A DNA stretch of 64,000 bases from Candidatus Poribacteria bacterium. Its GTDB lineage: Bacteria; Poribacteria; WGA-4E; WGA-3G. Shown piece by piece: positions 8,789 to 17,663 of the stretch. Numbering within the stretch: position 1 is the stretch's first letter; every line of letters begins with the position of its first letter. The stretch is taken from NCBI GenBank assembly GCA_022819945.1, contig JAJEGI010000137.1, positions 1 to 64,000 of the forward strand, in the 5' to 3' direction. The notes under the pieces are model-generated. The model was given only the letters and a program-made list of their open reading frames with translations. It was not told the DNA's origin and made no database searches. The position numbers were made by a program, and so were the translations under genes.

Positions 8789-10195
8789 CTATTCCAACAA
8801 ATAAATATGAATCGTCCTGTCTTTCGCGCGTGAGAAAGCTGGGAACGTTTGGACGAGATGTCCGCGGTGGCGAATCCAACTGCGGACATTTTCATTTGCA
8901 TCGAAAACGTTAAAACTCGCTACATCCACGACAAACCATAACCGATCTTTCCCTGAGTCTTCCCACGCTTTTTCAAACGCTTCTGAATTATCTAACAACT
9001 CACCGATGTAAATAGGGGTTAATTCTGGGAGGTAGGACCTACCCATCTCAGGTTCAGAAAGCACCACTTTGTCGTTAGACTGCTTCTCGGATTGGATGGC
9101 TGCGAAGGCTTCCCGCCATTTCGGTCTCCCACCGTTCTCAATTTTAAAGTAGAGATAGCATTGTGAGAGTAGCGACACCACTAACACGCACGGCACGAGT
9201 GTGCCAAGTATTTTTAGAGACTTGTCTTCTATCGTCTGCCACACCTGTTCACATGCCACGCCCGCGAGGATGAAATAGGCGGCGGTCGTCCAGAAGAGAT
9301 AATAGCCAGCAACGTTTTGGAGCTGCGATGCGATAAGAAAAAGTACCAACGGCACGCCAGCGTAACAGAGCAAAAAGCGCGTTGATTTATTGAATAGCAT
9401 CGAAAGGGCACCGAAGAATGCAGTAGCTGCCACCGGAACACTCACACCCTGCACAAGTGTCAGGACAATATAGAGCGGACTGCGTTGCCATTCATTGCGA
9501 CCCCACCCTGAGAAGAGATAACCCCGAATCTCTGGCAATGCCAATGCTAACACTGGTATCGCGAAGGGGATGAAGAAGATGAGCAGATTTATCCACCGTT
9601 TTTTATGAGGTTTTTCCAATAAACAGATCACCGCATAGACAGCCAACGCTGGCACAATCACAACGGAGAGGGTGTGCGAGAGAATTAGACAGAAGCAAGA
9701 GACGAGCGCGCCTATCATCAGAAGTGTCGAATCACGTTCAAGAGACAGAAAGAAAAACCATGCCGTCAATATCGAAAAAAGAAAGGTAAAGACAGGGTAA
9801 CGCGCATTCTGTGCCCAAAACAGGTGCCAACTTGAGCATGCCACAAATACGCTGCCGAGCAGTCCGACCCGCCAATTGAACAGCGTCCGTCCTAACCCAA
9901 ACACAGCAGAAATTGAGATAATCCCAACGATGCACGGAATGAACCGACTGCCCCATTCGCTATTGCCAGCGAGTAAGATTGATAACTTCACCGCAAGATA
10001 CGGAATCGGATTCGGAATAGATTGCCAATCGCTAAGCGAGAGACCTTGTGCATCTCTGGCTGTAAAAACCTCATCAATCCAGAAACTCCATTGCCCTAAG
10101 TTCCAAAAGCGGAGTGCTGCGCCGAACATCACAACGACACTCAGTAATACGATTTGCATCTTTTTTGGGCAATCTTTTGTTGAAAATTTCAGCAT
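8789..10195 (-). CDS. GT39/ArnT-like membrane glycosyltransferase
   Basis: 468 residues with about ten to twelve hydrophobic segments. The N-terminal part has the hallmark of the PMT_2/ArnT superfamily: a first membrane helix followed by a periplasmic loop carrying the acidic pair in FWIDEVF (Asp 41, Glu 42), then a second loop with FIPCIVGIIS and a long run of helices. The soluble C-terminal part (about 350-468) is short. The family transfers sugars from polyprenyl-phosphate donors to lipid, protein or glycan acceptors on the outer face of the inner membrane; the acceptor here is unknown. No clear Shine-Dalgarno sequence precedes the ATG at 10195. It stands alone and is divergent from the nitrogen locus. 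Confidence 0.8.
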   Translation of the reverse strand: MLKFSTKDCPKKMQIVLLSVVVMFGAALRFWNLGQWSFWIDEVFTARDAQGLSLSDWQSIPNPIPYLAVKLSILLAGNSEWGSRFIPCIVGIISISAVFGLGRTLFNWRVGLLGSVFVACSSWHLFWAQNARYPVFTFLFSILTAWFFFLSLERDSTLLMIGALVSCFCLILSHTLSVVIVPALAVYAVICLLEKPHKKRWINLLIFFIPFAIPVLALALPEIRGYLFSGWGRNEWQRSPLYIVLTLVQGVSVPVAATAFFGALSMLFNKSTRFLLCYAGVPLVLFLIASQLQNVAGYYLFWTTAAYFILAGVACEQVWQTIEDKSLKILGTLVPCVLVVSLLSQCYLYFKIENGGRPKWREAFAAIQSEKQSNDKVVLSEPEMGRSYLPELTPIYIGELLDNSEAFEKAWEDSGKDRLWFVVDVASFNVFDANENVRSWIRHRGHLVQTFPAFSRAKDRTIHIYLLE

Positions 10196-10204
10196 TTTTT
10201 TTAG

Positions 10205-10354
10205 AGTTATCAGTTATCAGTTGTCTGTTATCAGTTTTAAGAGTTTGCCTCACAGTGAGAGTTACCCGTTATCTATTATCGGTTAAATGCTTGTGATACT
10301 TATATTACTAACAACTGAAAGTGAGCGAAGCGAATGCACTGACAACTGATAACT
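10205..10354. repeat. AGTTATCAG-type inverted repeat element, copy 1
   Basis: The left end carries tandem AGTTATC/AGTTGTC units and the right end is their reverse complement (GACAACTGATAACT, 10341-10354). A second element of the same type lies at 24904-25038 and shares inner GCGAAGC sequence near the right end. This is a non-coding interspersed repeat. It occupies the upstream region of both the glycosyltransferase gene and the sigma-54 promoter. Confidence 0.6.
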
Positions 10355-10360
10355 ATTAAT

Positions 10361-10377
10361 TGGCACGCGTTTTGCTT
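10361..10377 (+). promoter_or_regulatory. Sigma-54 (RpoN) -24/-12 promoter of the ammonium-uptake locus
   Basis: TGGCAC (10361-10366), five bases, then TTGCTT (10372-10377). The GG and GC dinucleotides are exactly 10 bp apart, as required for RpoN. Transcription would start near 10387 and read into 10624-12974. Sigma-54 control of ammonium transporter genes is well established in proteobacteria, which makes the placement convincing. I could not find a clear NtrC enhancer site upstream; the AGTTATCAG repeat occupies that space. Confidence 0.75.
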
Positions 10378-10623
10378 TAAACGAAAATAGGTGCAAAGAA
10401 GCACTGGTGAAAGCCTGACATTTTCAGGCGAAAATCACTATATCACAAGTTGATGCCAGAGTCAAGTGCCTCATTTTAGACTGGCACTATCGCACCATGA
10501 TTGTACAGTGTTTAAATTTACACAACCCTATAAGCGCGCTTTGGCGGCACCTATTAAAAAGGGTAATAACTCTAAACCCGATTTTGAAAGGAAAAATCGG
10601 TGTAAAACCACAAGAGGTAAAAA

Positions 10624-11412
10624 ATGAAAACGTATACATTTTGGTTAGTTCGGTTGTTAGTAATGGTTTGTATTTTCGCAGTAGGCAGTGTCCCCACGGT
10701 CTACGCAGACGCTCATGAAGCCGGTGAAGAAATGGCAGAAGAAGAGGAGTCGTCAGGTGTTTCCGGGTGGTTCCGAACCGACACGGATAGTTTAGGAACG
10801 CAGATTTGGGTGGGTGCCAGCCATTCTCCAAGTTTCCTCGGAGGTCTCTCTTTGGATAGTGATATTTACGTTGTTGGAACGTTCGGTGAGTTGGACATTG
10901 GACTTGGCATTCCCGTTATTGAGAAGGAGTCATTGGAGCTCACTCTCTTGCCGATGGCCGGTATTGGATTTGACTATGCCGCAGCAGATGGTCCCTCTTC
11001 TTTGATTGCCCCACAGTTGTTTACATATCTCACCGCTGGTTCCATCTATTTTGAATCGTGGATACAAGGTTTCTTCAATTCTCCGTTTGGTGAAGATGGT
11101 GAAGAAGTCGTACACGAAATTAAAGGTGAGGGGGCTGAGCATGTGATTGAACCGGTACCTGTTGTTGATTCATTCTACACGCGTAATTTTGTCCTCTATT
11201 CGCTCAATGATACTGTTGCTGTCGGTCCCCAAGTGGAAGCGACACTTGAATTGGGTGATGACGGTGGTCTTAGCAGTCTGGTTGTCGGTGGGCGCGCGAG
11301 TGTCGGCTACGGTGCAAACAATACTCTCAGCATTTTTGTCGGATTTGAAACCCAAAAAGAAGATGAAGAAACCGGACTTACCGGTAGAATGACGCTCTTC
11401 CGCGAGTGGTAG
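10624..11412 (+). CDS. Exported, probable outer-membrane beta-strand protein upstream of amt
   Basis: 262 residues. A signal peptide ends near VYADA (about residue 30), followed by an acidic stretch. The rest alternates short amphipathic strands with turns (TQIWVGASHSPSF, DIYVVGTFGELDIGLGI, ASVGYGANNTLSIFVGFET) and ends in aromatic FREW, consistent with a small outer-membrane barrel. AGAGG before ATG 10624 supports the start. It sits 185 bp before the first ammonium transporter and, by position, is the first gene behind the sigma-54 promoter. I infer a role in nitrogen-limited growth, perhaps as a porin or sensor for ammonium or amines. I cannot name its family with certainty. Confidence 0.65.
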   Translation: MKTYTFWLVRLLVMVCIFAVGSVPTVYADAHEAGEEMAEEEESSGVSGWFRTDTDSLGTQIWVGASHSPSFLGGLSLDSDIYVVGTFGELDIGLGIPVIEKESLELTLLPMAGIGFDYAAADGPSSLIAPQLFTYLTAGSIYFESWIQGFFNSPFGEDGEEVVHEIKGEGAEHVIEPVPVVDSFYTRNFVLYSLNDTVAVGPQVEATLELGDDGGLSSLVVGGRASVGYGANNTLSIFVGFETQKEDEETGLTGRMTLFREW

Positions 11413-11597
11413 GAAATAAGAACAGGGGGCTATTATCGCGAACCGAAGGTAGCGCAGATGCCTTGCGGTTCGCGGTGAACATCCGCTATCTTCCAACGGC
11501 TTAGGCAGATGGGGTCCGTGAATATCCAAGTGCCACCGCTGCCGTTCGCAACACGACAAGTTTTTAGGATGAATTGACACAAAGGAGATATTTCCGA

Positions 11598-12974
11598 ATG
11601 AAAAAAAAGGTTATCATAACAATTTTGGTGCTTATCTGCCTACTGAGCCTAAACGCTTTCGCCCTAAACGGGTTGATAGATGATGAAGGCACGCTCACAA
11701 AGGTTGAGGATGCCAAGTATATGGGCGACACGCTATGGGTACTTGTCGCTGCATTTCTGGTGTTCTTTATGCAGGCAGGGTTCGCTATGGTGGAGTCTGG
11801 ATTCACACGCGCCAAGAACGCTGTCAACATTCTCATGAAAAACCTGATGGACTTCTCAATGGGTTCAATCGCTTATTGGGCAATCGGGTTTGCTATTATG
11901 TTTGGTGCCGGTAATGCGTTCATGGGAACAAGCGGTTGGTTTGTTCCCTCTCAGACCCTCACAGAAGGTGCAGCAGCCAGTACAAGTGTATTTAGTTCAT
12001 TAGAGTGGAGTTCAGTCCCGACTTATGCGGCGTGGCTCTTCCAACTCGTTTTTGCCGCAACGGCTGCGACGATCGTTTCCGGTGCAATGGCGGAGCGCAC
12101 ACAGTTCAAAAGTTATCTGATTTATAGCCTCTTCATCACCGGTATCATCTATCCAATCGTTGGACACTGGATTTGGGGTGGTGGTTGGTTGTCAGATCTG
12201 GGTATGTCAGATTTTGCCGGTTCAACCGTCGTCCATTCAACCGGTGGTTGGCTTGCATTAACAGGTGCTATCGTCTTAGGGCCCCGACTTGGTAAATACG
12301 ATGCTGAGGGGAATCCGAGACCGATTGCCGGACACAATCTCCCTTTGGCCGCACTCGGTGTCTTTATCTTATGGCTCGGTTGGTTCGGATTTAACCCGGG
12401 TAGCCAAATGGGGGCAGACGCAGCTGCAATCTCCAGTATTGCCATAACGACGAATCTCGCCGCCGCTGCAGGTGCTATTCTCGCAATGATTACCGCATGG
12501 CTCATCCTCGGTAAACCTGATGCAGGTATGGCACTCAACGGAGCACTCGCCGGATTAGTCGCGATCACTGCAGGCTGTGCCTCTGTGACACCGACATCCG
12601 CTGCAATTATTGGCGCACTCGGTGGTATTGTTGTTGTTCTGAGCGTTTTGATGTTTGAAAAACTTCGGATTGATGACCCGGTCGGTGCCATCTCTGTACA
12701 CGGTACATGTGGCGCATTAGGTACAATCCTTCTCGGATTTTTCGACAGCTCAAGTGGCGTTTTCGCCGGTGGCGGGTTCGCACTTCTCTGGGCACAGATC
12801 GTCGGTGTTGTCGCCGTTCTCGTATGGTGTCTCGTTACTGGCTTTATCCTCTTCTACGGAATCAAAGCGATCACAGGGTTGCGAGTCACAGAAGAAGAAG
12901 AGCAGGCAGGACTTGATTATGAAGAACACGGCGCGAGTGCCTATCCTGACTTTAACGTCTCCGCAATCCGTTAG
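11598..12974 (+). CDS. amt: Ammonium transporter (Amt family), copy 1
   Basis: 458 residues from ATG 11598, chosen because AAAGGAGA (11581-11588) is correctly spaced; an upstream TTG frame start has none. It has a cleavable signal peptide (ending NAFA) and then eleven predicted membrane helices. The twin-histidine pore is present: His 213 in VVHSTGG and His 368 in SVHGTCG, together with the family motif GWFGFNPGS. It conducts NH3/NH4+ across the inner membrane as a trimer. The C-terminal cytoplasmic tail (RVTEEEEQAGLDYEEHG) is the segment that GlnK/PII proteins regulate in relatives, yet no glnK gene is nearby. It probably belongs to the sigma-54 transcript starting near 10387. Confidence 0.95.
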   Translation: MKKKVIITILVLICLLSLNAFALNGLIDDEGTLTKVEDAKYMGDTLWVLVAAFLVFFMQAGFAMVESGFTRAKNAVNILMKNLMDFSMGSIAYWAIGFAIMFGAGNAFMGTSGWFVPSQTLTEGAAASTSVFSSLEWSSVPTYAAWLFQLVFAATAATIVSGAMAERTQFKSYLIYSLFITGIIYPIVGHWIWGGGWLSDLGMSDFAGSTVVHSTGGWLALTGAIVLGPRLGKYDAEGNPRPIAGHNLPLAALGVFILWLGWFGFNPGSQMGADAAAISSIAITTNLAAAAGAILAMITAWLILGKPDAGMALNGALAGLVAITAGCASVTPTSAAIIGALGGIVVVLSVLMFEKLRIDDPVGAISVHGTCGALGTILLGFFDSSSGVFAGGGFALLWAQIVGVVAVLVWCLVTGFILFYGIKAITGLRVTEEEEQAGLDYEEHGASAYPDFNVSAIR

Positions 12975-13088
12975 GCACATTTGTCAGATAGTCTTCGGAC
13001 TATAAATCCAATAGGAATCGTCCACAGGCAGCTTCGCTTATATCCTTGAGTTTTACTTTGCTACTCGTGGGCGTTTCCTACCTTCTAT

Positions 13089-13207
13089 TATAGTAAAATC
13101 CGAAAATATGTTTACAGTTTTTCAAGGAACAAGTACTCCACTGCTGCTGGCGAGGATTGTATCCTCGCCCTTGTGTTGGTGTATAGGTAATTACGGAATC
13201 TACTATA
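13089..13207. mobile_element. MITE-like element, copy B (opposite orientation)
   Basis: 119 bp with ends TATAGTAAAATCCG (13089-13102) and CGGAATCTACTATA (13194-13207), which pair at 12 of 14 positions. Reverse-complemented, it aligns with copy A at 8173-8314 over the termini, the TAATTACCTATACAC arm and the AACTGTAAAC arm. The central hairpin is a clean 9-bp stem (GGCGAGGAT and ATCCTCGCC, 3-nt loop) and lacks the extra loop module found in copy A. It lies between the two ammonium transporter genes and has no coding capacity. Confidence 0.8.
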
Positions 13208-13479
13208 AAATCTTTTTTCTCTCTTTTTGTGTCAAAATTATCGCTTGATATGACTGTGATATTCTGCTAAAATTGCGAATTAATCTCTCTTTATCGGAAA
13301 ATGTAGGTCTTTACGAATAGACGCGCTTCATAAGCGTACCGGAGTTGGAATACAACCCGCGGGCAAATGTAGAGACACCCGCGATAACAAAATTGAAACG
13401 GCAGACAAAGTTGTCTGTCCTTACGGAAACAACAAACAAGCGACATCTGCTTGTTTTGTAAATATTATGGAGGATTCCG
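13208..13479. other. Leader/spacer upstream of the second ammonium transporter
   Basis: Non-coding. An imperfect hairpin (GGCAGACAA at 13399-13407 pairing with TTGTCTGTCC at 13410-13419, one bulge) is the only structure I see. I looked for another sigma-54 site with GG and GC 10 bp apart and did not find one. Confidence 0.4.
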
Positions 13480-14889
13480 ATGCAACAACGATGTGCATCA
13501 CTGACCGCGCTTTTCAGAGCAAGTTTTGGCTTGCAAGCTCCGCCAAAAAGGCGATCTGTTTACACGCGAATTGGAACACTCATTGTTATTTTATTGATCT
13601 GTGGCGTGCCGAGTTTGGCGATGGCACAAGATGCAACAGCACCTGATTCCGGCGATACCGCTTGGATGCTGACTTCAACCGCCCTCGTGCTGTTTATGAC
13701 GATCCCCGGACTCGCACTCTTCTATGGCGGACTCGTGCGTGTCCAGAATGTTCTCTCTGTGCTTATGCAATGTTTTGCATTGACAGGGTTGATTACAATT
13801 TTGTGGATTGTCTGTGGTTATAGCCTCGCCTTTAACACCGCTGGCATGGAGGCAGGGAAAGTTACCCTCAATTCTTTCGTTGGCGGACTTGGCACCATGT
13901 TCCTACGCGGTGTCGGTGTAGACTCGCTAACCGGGACTATCCCCGAAACTGTTTTTGTTACCTTCCAGTTGACATTTGCGATTATTACACCTGCACTCAT
14001 TGCTGGGGCATTCGCTGAACGGATGAAGTTTTCGGCGATGTTGATTTTCTCTGTCTTATGGTCGATAATTGTATACGCACCGCTCTGCCACATGGCGTGG
14101 GCCGGTGACGGTTCGCTATTTGGTGATATTATCGGCGCACTTGATTTCGCTGGTGGAAATGTTGTTCATATTAATGCAGGTATTGCGGCGTTAGTCGCTG
14201 CTATCTTAGTTGGGAAGCGGATTGGTTACCAGACAACAGCAATGCCGCCCCATAGTTTAACGCTCACCGTTGTCGGCGCGTCAATGCTTTGGGTAGGTTG
14301 GTTCGGTTTCAATGCTGGTAGTGCTGTTGCTGCCGATGGTGCCGCTGGCATGGCAATGCTCGTTACGCAGATCTCAACTGCTACTGCCGCTGTTGCCTGG
14401 ATGTTTGTGGAGTGGGCAAAACATGGTAAACCGAGTGCTCTCGGTATCGTAACAGGTGCCGTCGCTGGATTGGTCGCTATTACACCGGCTTCCGGTTCTG
14501 TCGGACCGATTGGCGCGCTCGTTATTGGACTCGTCTCTGGCGTTGTCTGTTTCTGGGGTGCTACGAGTCTGAAAGCAAAACTCGGTTATGACGATTCTCT
14601 TGATGCTTTCGGTGTTCACGGCATCGGCGGGATTGTTGGTGCCTTATTGACCGGTGTTTTTGTCGCTACAAGCTTAGGGGGTAATGGATTGGAAGAAGGT
14701 ATGACAATCGGCACGCAGGTCTGGGCGCAATTGCTCAGCATCATTATCACCGTCGCCTGGAGTGGAATCCTTTCGTTTATCATCCTCAAAATTGTGGATG
14801 CCACAGTCGGCTTACGCGTTGAAGAAGATGACGAACGCATGGGGCTCGACCTCTCGCAACACAACGAACGTGGATACAACCTGTCATAG
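13480..14889 (+). CDS. amt: Ammonium transporter (Amt family), copy 2
   Basis: 469 residues; GGAGG about 8 nt before ATG 13480. An unusually long basic N-terminus (about 30 residues) precedes the signal-like helix ending SLAMAQ; the mature protein starts near residue 50. The helices carry the Amt signatures DTAWMLTSTALVLFMT, pore His 230 (VVHINAG), His 380 (GVHGIGG) and GWFGFNAGS. It is closer in style to proteobacterial AmtB than copy 1 is, and the two differ clearly in sequence, so they are not a recent duplication. The tail EEDDERMGLDLSQHNERGYNL matches the PII-contacting C-terminus of AmtB proteins. A bidirectional terminator follows. Confidence 0.95.
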   Translation: MQQRCASLTALFRASFGLQAPPKRRSVYTRIGTLIVILLICGVPSLAMAQDATAPDSGDTAWMLTSTALVLFMTIPGLALFYGGLVRVQNVLSVLMQCFALTGLITILWIVCGYSLAFNTAGMEAGKVTLNSFVGGLGTMFLRGVGVDSLTGTIPETVFVTFQLTFAIITPALIAGAFAERMKFSAMLIFSVLWSIIVYAPLCHMAWAGDGSLFGDIIGALDFAGGNVVHINAGIAALVAAILVGKRIGYQTTAMPPHSLTLTVVGASMLWVGWFGFNAGSAVAADGAAGMAMLVTQISTATAAVAWMFVEWAKHGKPSALGIVTGAVAGLVAITPASGSVGPIGALVIGLVSGVVCFWGATSLKAKLGYDDSLDAFGVHGIGGIVGALLTGVFVATSLGGNGLEEGMTIGTQVWAQLLSIIITVAWSGILSFIILKIVDATVGLRVEEDDERMGLDLSQHNERGYNLS

Positions 14890-14920
14890 AAAAACATGCA
14901 CGGTTACAATTGCCCTGCAG

Positions 14921-14966
14921 ATATAAGGGCGGCCCCTATATTATAGGATCCGCCCTTATATTTTTT
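14921..14966. terminator. Terminator between convergent genes
   Basis: A perfect 12-bp stem, ATATAAGGGCGG (14921-14932) and CCGCCCTTATAT (14950-14961), is followed by TTTTTT on the plus strand. It ends the ammonium transporter gene and can also act on the converging hydrolase gene, whose stop is at 14972. Confidence 0.8.
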
Positions 14967-14971
14967 CCTGA

Positions 14972-16981
14972 TTACGCTGTTGTTACCCGTGCGACGATCT
15001 CTTCATCAGGCAACCTATCTTTTTCCACAAGTAGATGCTGACTTGCGCCGATATTTCCATAAACCTCGGTAATCCATGCTGTTCCAAACGCATCACCCGT
15101 ATTGTGAATAATCAATGACCGGGGTGCAATGAGCGTACCAGCCGTCCGAAAATCCCCAATTTGACGGATATTCGGTATCGGTAAGGTTTCCAAAAAGGCG
15201 GTATCGTTACGATTATCGAATGCTGCCGCATCTACAACAACATTCTTGATGTCCGTGAATCCCGCTGCCAATAAACTCCATAACCCCGCTTCACCTATCC
15301 CAATCAGGTTCACCTCCGAAACATCACCTCTACCTGTAAAGCAGCGCAGTGCTGTCACAATGTCTTGTACACGTGATGCGGCGGTCGTTCGGTTATAAGT
15401 GGTAAAGTAGTTGGCATCTTCTGATCTCTCATAATCGCCGTGCTCACCTGTACCAAAGACATCAATGAGTAGCACTTTCCGATCAGCACTGAGTAAGTCG
15501 GTAATGAGGGGTAACGGATTACCTGTCTCTAAATCAATTAACTTCTCCTTACCTTCCGGATGAACGATAAGTACGACAGGATCGTGTCCTACCTGCGGTT
15601 CTGGGCTAAATAGGATAGCAGGAATCGCATCACCGATCCCTTTTCTGCTGATAACAAGATGTTTCGCAGATAAACGCGTCTGATACGTTGTGGGGAACGC
15701 TCCTTCAGGTTCAGTAAGCGTCACATCTGTGATTTTTGGTATATCTAACCCTAAGGCATGGTGTAACCCGCTACCCAGTTCTTCCTGAAATGCCCGAAGT
15801 TCAGTTTCACTCGTAGGTTTCCGTTTTTCAATCGCTTCTTGACAGCGATTTACCCAAGCCGGTAGAAACGCCTCTTGTTTCAAAGCGTGTGTTGGCAGCT
15901 CGCGTTCTGCGAAGACTAACAAATCATCATCTGGCTCAACTTCAAATGCAACCTCTTTAAATGCCGATGCGTCTTCTGCTCCCAAGAACCATTTTGCGAA
16001 CCAGGCATACACCGCTTCGCGGCTCTCTTTGTTGTAGTTATGCTCTGCGTCTACCTGAACCTGATGCACCTTATCTTCTGCGTCAAAATAGGCATAGATA
16101 CTTCGGATAGCAGGATACTCAACCGTCGGGGTTTTCACTGTCCAGTCGCCTGTCGCTGAAACCAGTAAGAGTGGACGGGGTGCCATCAACGCTCCAATTT
16201 CGAGATTGCTCGCATCTAAGCGGAGGTTCGGGGCGTTTTCACAGATACACCCACCTTGCATCGTCGCTGAAATCATATTGACAGGTGCTGAGACTTTAAT
16301 GCGTTCATCAACTGCTGTCAATATAAAGGTCTGTGTGCCACCACCCGATGCGCCTGTGCAACCGATGCGTTCATTGTCTACATCTGGCAAACTCTCTAAA
16401 AAGTCGATGGAACGGATACTGTTCTGGAGTTGAAGTCCCATCGCACTGAGTCCCCAGAGGTCTTCCTGTGCACCCCCATAGCGGTGATCAATCTGTTTAC
16501 CGCTATCGTTGTAACCGAGCATATCGTAGGCAAAGATGACATATCCCTGTTTTGCGAAGTTAATACAGCGACCCGGGATTGAACCGCGTTCAATATTTTC
16601 AAGTCTACCGCGCCCCCAGTGTCCATGCGGACTCACAATCCCCGGGAAGGGACCGGATTTCCCAAGTGGACGATAAAGATTTCCAGTTGTGAAAAAACCC
16701 GGAAAAGGTTCAAAATAGATCTTTTCCACGCTATAGTCTTCCCGCTCGATTTTTCCGAAGATTTCGGCATTCATCGGGGTCGGTTCGTGTGTCGGCACTA
16801 AACCGTTGGCAACGCGAATCTGCTGACGCAGTGCCGCAGCTTTCTCAGTCCATTCCGCTTTGGTATAACTGGGGAAGGTGTAAGGTGTGTTCAGATCGCG
16901 CGGCGTGCCACCGCGTGCGTCGTTAACACGCTGTGAAGCCTCGGTAAAAACGTGGGCGAGTTCATAGTGTTGTTCAGCCAT
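14972..16981 (-). CDS. Two-lobed alpha/beta hydrolase, acetylxylan-esterase-like
   Basis: 669 residues, no signal peptide. The first half is an alpha/beta hydrolase of the acetylxylan esterase-like group: FPGIVSPHGHWGRG (oxyanion region), nucleophile elbow GASGGG with Ser 212, and a late His in DAEHNYNKESRE. The second half (about 455-669) repeats the fold (FGTGEHGDYERSEDANYF, VNLIGIGEAG, APRSLIIHNTGDAFG), but its elbow reads G-I-G-E-A-G, so the serine is replaced by glutamate. I infer one active and one degenerate lobe. AAAGGAG at the end of the upstream gene and an 8-nt overlap with it imply translational coupling. The likely role is ester hydrolysis on carbohydrate-type substrates in the cytoplasm; the exact substrate is unknown. 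Confidence 0.75.
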   Translation of the reverse strand: MAEQHYELAHVFTEASQRVNDARGGTPRDLNTPYTFPSYTKAEWTEKAAALRQQIRVANGLVPTHEPTPMNAEIFGKIEREDYSVEKIYFEPFPGFFTTGNLYRPLGKSGPFPGIVSPHGHWGRGRLENIERGSIPGRCINFAKQGYVIFAYDMLGYNDSGKQIDHRYGGAQEDLWGLSAMGLQLQNSIRSIDFLESLPDVDNERIGCTGASGGGTQTFILTAVDERIKVSAPVNMISATMQGGCICENAPNLRLDASNLEIGALMAPRPLLLVSATGDWTVKTPTVEYPAIRSIYAYFDAEDKVHQVQVDAEHNYNKESREAVYAWFAKWFLGAEDASAFKEVAFEVEPDDDLLVFAERELPTHALKQEAFLPAWVNRCQEAIEKRKPTSETELRAFQEELGSGLHHALGLDIPKITDVTLTEPEGAFPTTYQTRLSAKHLVISRKGIGDAIPAILFSPEPQVGHDPVVLIVHPEGKEKLIDLETGNPLPLITDLLSADRKVLLIDVFGTGEHGDYERSEDANYFTTYNRTTAASRVQDIVTALRCFTGRGDVSEVNLIGIGEAGLWSLLAAGFTDIKNVVVDAAAFDNRNDTAFLETLPIPNIRQIGDFRTAGTLIAPRSLIIHNTGDAFGTAWITEVYGNIGASQHLLVEKDRLPDEEIVARVTTA

Positions 16982-17642
16982 GATTTAACTCCTTTAAGTG
17001 CTTGGCAACGATAAACTTCAGAAGTTGGACGATCTGTTCTGCATCCCATATTCCGTTGTAATCCGGTGAAAATTCAAGTGTGAACGTCGGTTTGTCGGTC
17101 TCAATATCGCTGACCACCCCGCGCACGAATACCCAGCTGTCATTGACCGTATAGCACCCAAAGATTTCTTGTTCGGGATTTGGTGCTTTTTCCCAATTGA
17201 GCCATGCGGCGGCAAGCATCTCGCCGTAGAGTTGAAATTGCGGATCGGGCGCATGAATACCGCGTTTCGCTTCATTCACAATAAGATAAGGCGGTTGGAT
17301 ACGTCCACCGATTGTAGGGGCAAGGGCACCGTCTGCCTCACCCTCCAATGCAAACATTGAGTAGGTGGCTTTCAATGGGACACTGCTCCACGCTTGAATA
17401 TGCCCCTGTTCTGCGAGCACCAACATCGGATAAATCGCGCGCGCCCAGAGCGTTGTCTCATTCATGACGACCAGATAGCGACGGTACAGAGTCGATTTGA
17501 TATCTTCAAGCCGTCTGCCCTCCTCCGTGGTGAGGACTATTTGCATTTTCTCCCATGCTTCCGGAGCAATATACTTTTCGTTCAAGGTTACAAGGGTTCT
17601 GATCGTTTCTTCCGAGAGTTGTGAAAATGTGTATGTGTCCAT
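16974..17642 (-). CDS. Hypothetical protein with PD-(D/E)XK-nuclease-like motif pattern, 222 aa
   Basis: It overlaps the following hydrolase gene by 8 nt, so the two are co-translated. I do not recognise a named family. The centre has the order of residues seen in PD-(D/E)XK folds: Glu 102/Asp 104 in EGEADGAL, a beta strand YLIVNEAKRG with Glu 124-x-Lys 126, then a helix with Gln 137 and Glu 141 (QFQLYGEMLAA). The C-terminus is a basic amphipathic helix (IVQLLKFIVAKHLKE). Proteins with this motif set often resemble restriction-endonuclease-type domains, but no methylase is nearby and the rest of the fold is not obvious. A 3' remnant of a paralog sits at 40952-41050, which shows the family is dispersed in this genome. 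Confidence 0.55.
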   Translation of the reverse strand: MDTYTFSQLSEETIRTLVTLNEKYIAPEAWEKMQIVLTTEEGRRLEDIKSTLYRRYLVVMNETTLWARAIYPMLVLAEQGHIQAWSSVPLKATYSMFALEGEADGALAPTIGGRIQPPYLIVNEAKRGIHAPDPQFQLYGEMLAAAWLNWEKAPNPEQEIFGCYTVNDSWVFVRGVVSDIETDKPTFTLEFSPDYNGIWDAEQIVQLLKFIVAKHLKELNHG

Positions 17643-17663
17643 CGTTCAAAACCTCTGTCTACT

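Noticed and set aside
13208..13479. Second sigma-54 promoter before the second ammonium transporter
   Set aside because: No GG and GC dinucleotides with 10-bp spacing in the TGGC/TGC context.
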